Shown: one piece after another, positions 3,968 to 5,441 of the stretch | Position numbering within the stretch: position 1 is the first letter of the stretch | How the letters are laid out: each line of letters opens with the position of its first letter | DNA from: Chroococcidiopsidaceae cyanobacterium CP_BM_RX_35 | Lineage (GTDB): Bacteria > Cyanobacteriota > Cyanobacteriia > Cyanobacteriales > Chroococcidiopsidaceae | Assembly: GCA_019242465.1 (NCBI GenBank) | Contig: JAFAVL010000492.1 | Location: forward strand, 1-5,441 | Reading direction: 5' to 3' | DNA length: 5,441 nucleotides | Position numbers and translations under genes: made by a program | Notes under the pieces: model-generated | Told to the model about the DNA's origin: nothing | What the model saw: the letters and a program-made list of their open reading frames with translations, nothing else | The model's database searches: none

Positions 3968-5441
3968 ATGGAAACTGTCAAAATCTTATTGGTAGACGAC
4001 GATGAAGTAGATCGCATGGCAGTACGCCGAGCGCTGAAAGCACCTGGCGTTCAAATGGAGATATTGGAAGTCAGTGACTGCAAAGGAGCGCTTGCGGCTC
4101 TGCAGCAACAAGAGTTTGACTGTGTCTTCCTAGACTATCGGTTACCAGATGGTGACGGTCTTAGCTTAGTTCAACAGGTACGTGCTTTGAATATTGCAGT
4201 CCCCTTAGTCGTTCTGACCGGACAGGGAGACGAACAAGTTGCTGTCCAAGTGATGAAAGCAGGGGCTTACGATTATTTGTCTAAGGCTAAGGTAACACCC
4301 GACAGTCTATACCAAACTCTGCGTCACGCTATCCGTGTTCGTGAAGCCGAGAGGCAAACGGCGATCACCAACCAGAAACTGAAGGAAAGCGAAGAGCGCT
4401 ATCGGTTAGTTCTAGAAGGTGCTAACGATGGGATTTGGGATTGGTATTGCGCTACCGATGAAGTTTATTGTAATGAGCGGCTACTGGAAATTATCGGCGT
4501 ATCGCGTTCTGAATTTAGCCTCACTCCTACTGCTTTCACAGAACTCATGCACACAGAGGACTTGCCACGAATCCGCGCCGCGATCTCAGCTCATTTGACT
4601 CGCGGTGAGAAGTGTGAAGTGGAATTTAGGCTCCGCCATGCTTCAGGTGAATACCGCTACTGCGTTGCTAGAGGAAAAGCCCAGCGTGACTCCTTCGGGT
4701 GCCCTGTAAGGATGTCGGGTGTCCTCACCGATATTACTGCGCCTAAGCGGTTAGAGCAGGCCCTCAGAGCTAGTGAATCCCGATTTAGACGTTTAGCTGA
4801 ATCCAATGTTATTGGATTGCTGGTGGCAAATTTTAGCGGCAATATCCTAGATGCAAATGATGCTTTTTTAGAAATAATTGGCTATTCACGTCAAGATTTA
4901 ATCGCAGGAAGATTGAATTGGCGTGAAATAGTGGCGCGAGAATCCGCAAGCGTGAATGAGCGGATGATAGAAGAACTCAGGAGATTGGGATTTTGCCGCA
5001 ACATTGAGCAGGAATATATCCACAAAAATGGTAGGCGTATCCCGCTGCTCTTAGGGGGAGCCTTGATAGAAGGAATTGCGGAAACAGGTGTATTCTTTGT
5101 CCTTGACTTGAGTGATCGTAAGCGCTCAGAGGCAGAAATTATTAAACTGAACCGAGACTTGGAACGGCGAATCAGCGAGTTAGAAACACTGCTAGATGTT
5201 ATTCCCATTGGGATTGCGATCTCCCAAGACTCTGAATGTCAACACATCCGTATCAATCCTTCTCTAGCAAAGTTATTAGGTTTACCACTTGATAACGATG
5301 CCTCACTAGCTAAGGCCAAGGTGGAACAACTGTCTTACAACTTGTACCGCCACGGCAAAGAACTGGCGGCTGCCGAACTCCCCATGCAGTCTGCTGCTAT
5401 TACAGGCATTGAAGTATTGGACGTGGAACTTGATATTGCCA
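3968..5441 (+). CDS. REC-PAS-PAS-PAS protein, probable hybrid sensor histidine kinase (3' end outside the window)
   Basis: The frame from ATG 3968 is open to the last base (491 complete codons). An N-terminal receiver (about 4-122) has Asp10/Asp11, phospho-acceptor Asp56 in CVFLDYRLPDGDG, Thr84 in VVLTGQGDE and Lys106 in YDYLSKAKV. A helical linker ending KLKESEERYRLVLE leads to PAS1 (about 143-262, ending GVLTDITAPKRLEQAL). PAS2 (about 270-388) begins SESRFRRLAE and ends FFVLDLSDRKRSEAE. A coiled coil (about 385-408) precedes PAS3 (about 404 to the edge), which contains the run ELPMQSAAITG. No phosphotransfer His or ATPase domain is seen yet; in cyanobacteria this order usually continues to a histidine kinase, but a GGDEF or EAL output cannot be excluded. 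The start is placed directly before the receiver's first strand (METVKILLVDDDEVD), with only a weak ribosome binding site. It follows the Rcp1-like receiver by 135 bases across a repeat, so it may or may not share its transcript. Confidence 0.9.
   Translation, partial: METVKILLVDDDEVDRMAVRRALKAPGVQMEILEVSDCKGALAALQQQEFDCVFLDYRLPDGDGLSLVQQVRALNIAVPLVVLTGQGDEQVAVQVMKAGAYDYLSKAKVTPDSLYQTLRHAIRVREAERQTAITNQKLKESEERYRLVLEGANDGIWDWYCATDEVYCNERLLEIIGVSRSEFSLTPTAFTELMHTEDLPRIRAAISAHLTRGEKCEVEFRLRHASGEYRYCVARGKAQRDSFGCPVRMSGVLTDITAPKRLEQALRASESRFRRLAESNVIGLLVANFSGNILDANDAFLEIIGYSRQDLIAGRLNWREIVARESASVNERMIEELRRLGFCRNIEQEYIHKNGRRIPLLLGGALIEGIAETGVFFVLDLSDRKRSEAEIIKLNRDLERRISELETLLDVIPIGIAISQDSECQHIRINPSLAKLLGLPLDNDASLAKAKVEQLSYNLYRHGKELAAAELPMQSAAITGIEVLDVELDIA

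Noticed and set aside
4891..5208. 105-codon minus-strand frame, Ser/Arg-rich
   Set aside because: It is fully antisense to PAS2/PAS3 of the large plus-strand protein, whose domain pattern is clear; this is a shadow frame.

Overview
The window looks like cyanobacterial chromosome. The strongest evidence is a stand-alone homologue of the C-terminal domain of the orange carotenoid protein (OCP), a family known only from cyanobacteria. Supporting signs are a phytochrome-type histidine kinase next to an Rcp1-like receiver, one HIP1 octamer (GCGATCGC, 2730-2737), and G/C-rich and TCCAAAATC-type intergenic repeats of a kind common in larger cyanobacterial genomes. No genus can be assigned from this alone.

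Layout, left to right. (1) 1-126, minus strand: the first 42 codons of an unrecognised gene that leaves the window. (2) 127-273: a divergent intergenic region with nested inverted repeats. (3) 274-714, plus strand: a CTDH carotenoid-binding protein. (4) 715-966: a convergent intergenic region with a plus-strand G-rich tract, a terminator-like hairpin and a C-rich tract. (5) 967-1683, minus strand: a NarL/LuxR-type response regulator. (6) 1684-2144: a 461-base divergent region with small palindromes and a good sigma-70-like promoter facing right. (7) 2145-3341: a soluble PAS histidine kinase. (8) 3401-3832: an Rcp1-like single-domain receiver. (9) 3833-3967: a spacer with a repeat of the TCCAAAATC type. 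(10) 3968-5441: the first 491 codons of a REC-PAS-PAS-PAS protein, open at the right edge and probably a hybrid sensor kinase.

The right half reads as a phosphorelay cluster: sensor kinase, single-domain receiver, then a receiver-headed multi-PAS protein, all on the plus strand. A DNA-binding regulator is transcribed divergently from it and is a plausible output. The carotenoid-protein gene lies convergent to that regulator. A link between the signalling genes and photoprotection is attractive, but it rests on proximity alone.

I see no tRNA, rRNA, CRISPR array, transposase or prophage gene. Nothing here is clearly an undescribed system. The most unusual items are the CTDH and its cysteine, the paired G-rich and C-rich tracts with quadruplex potential, and the kinase cluster whose phytochrome-type transmitter lacks a chromophore module.
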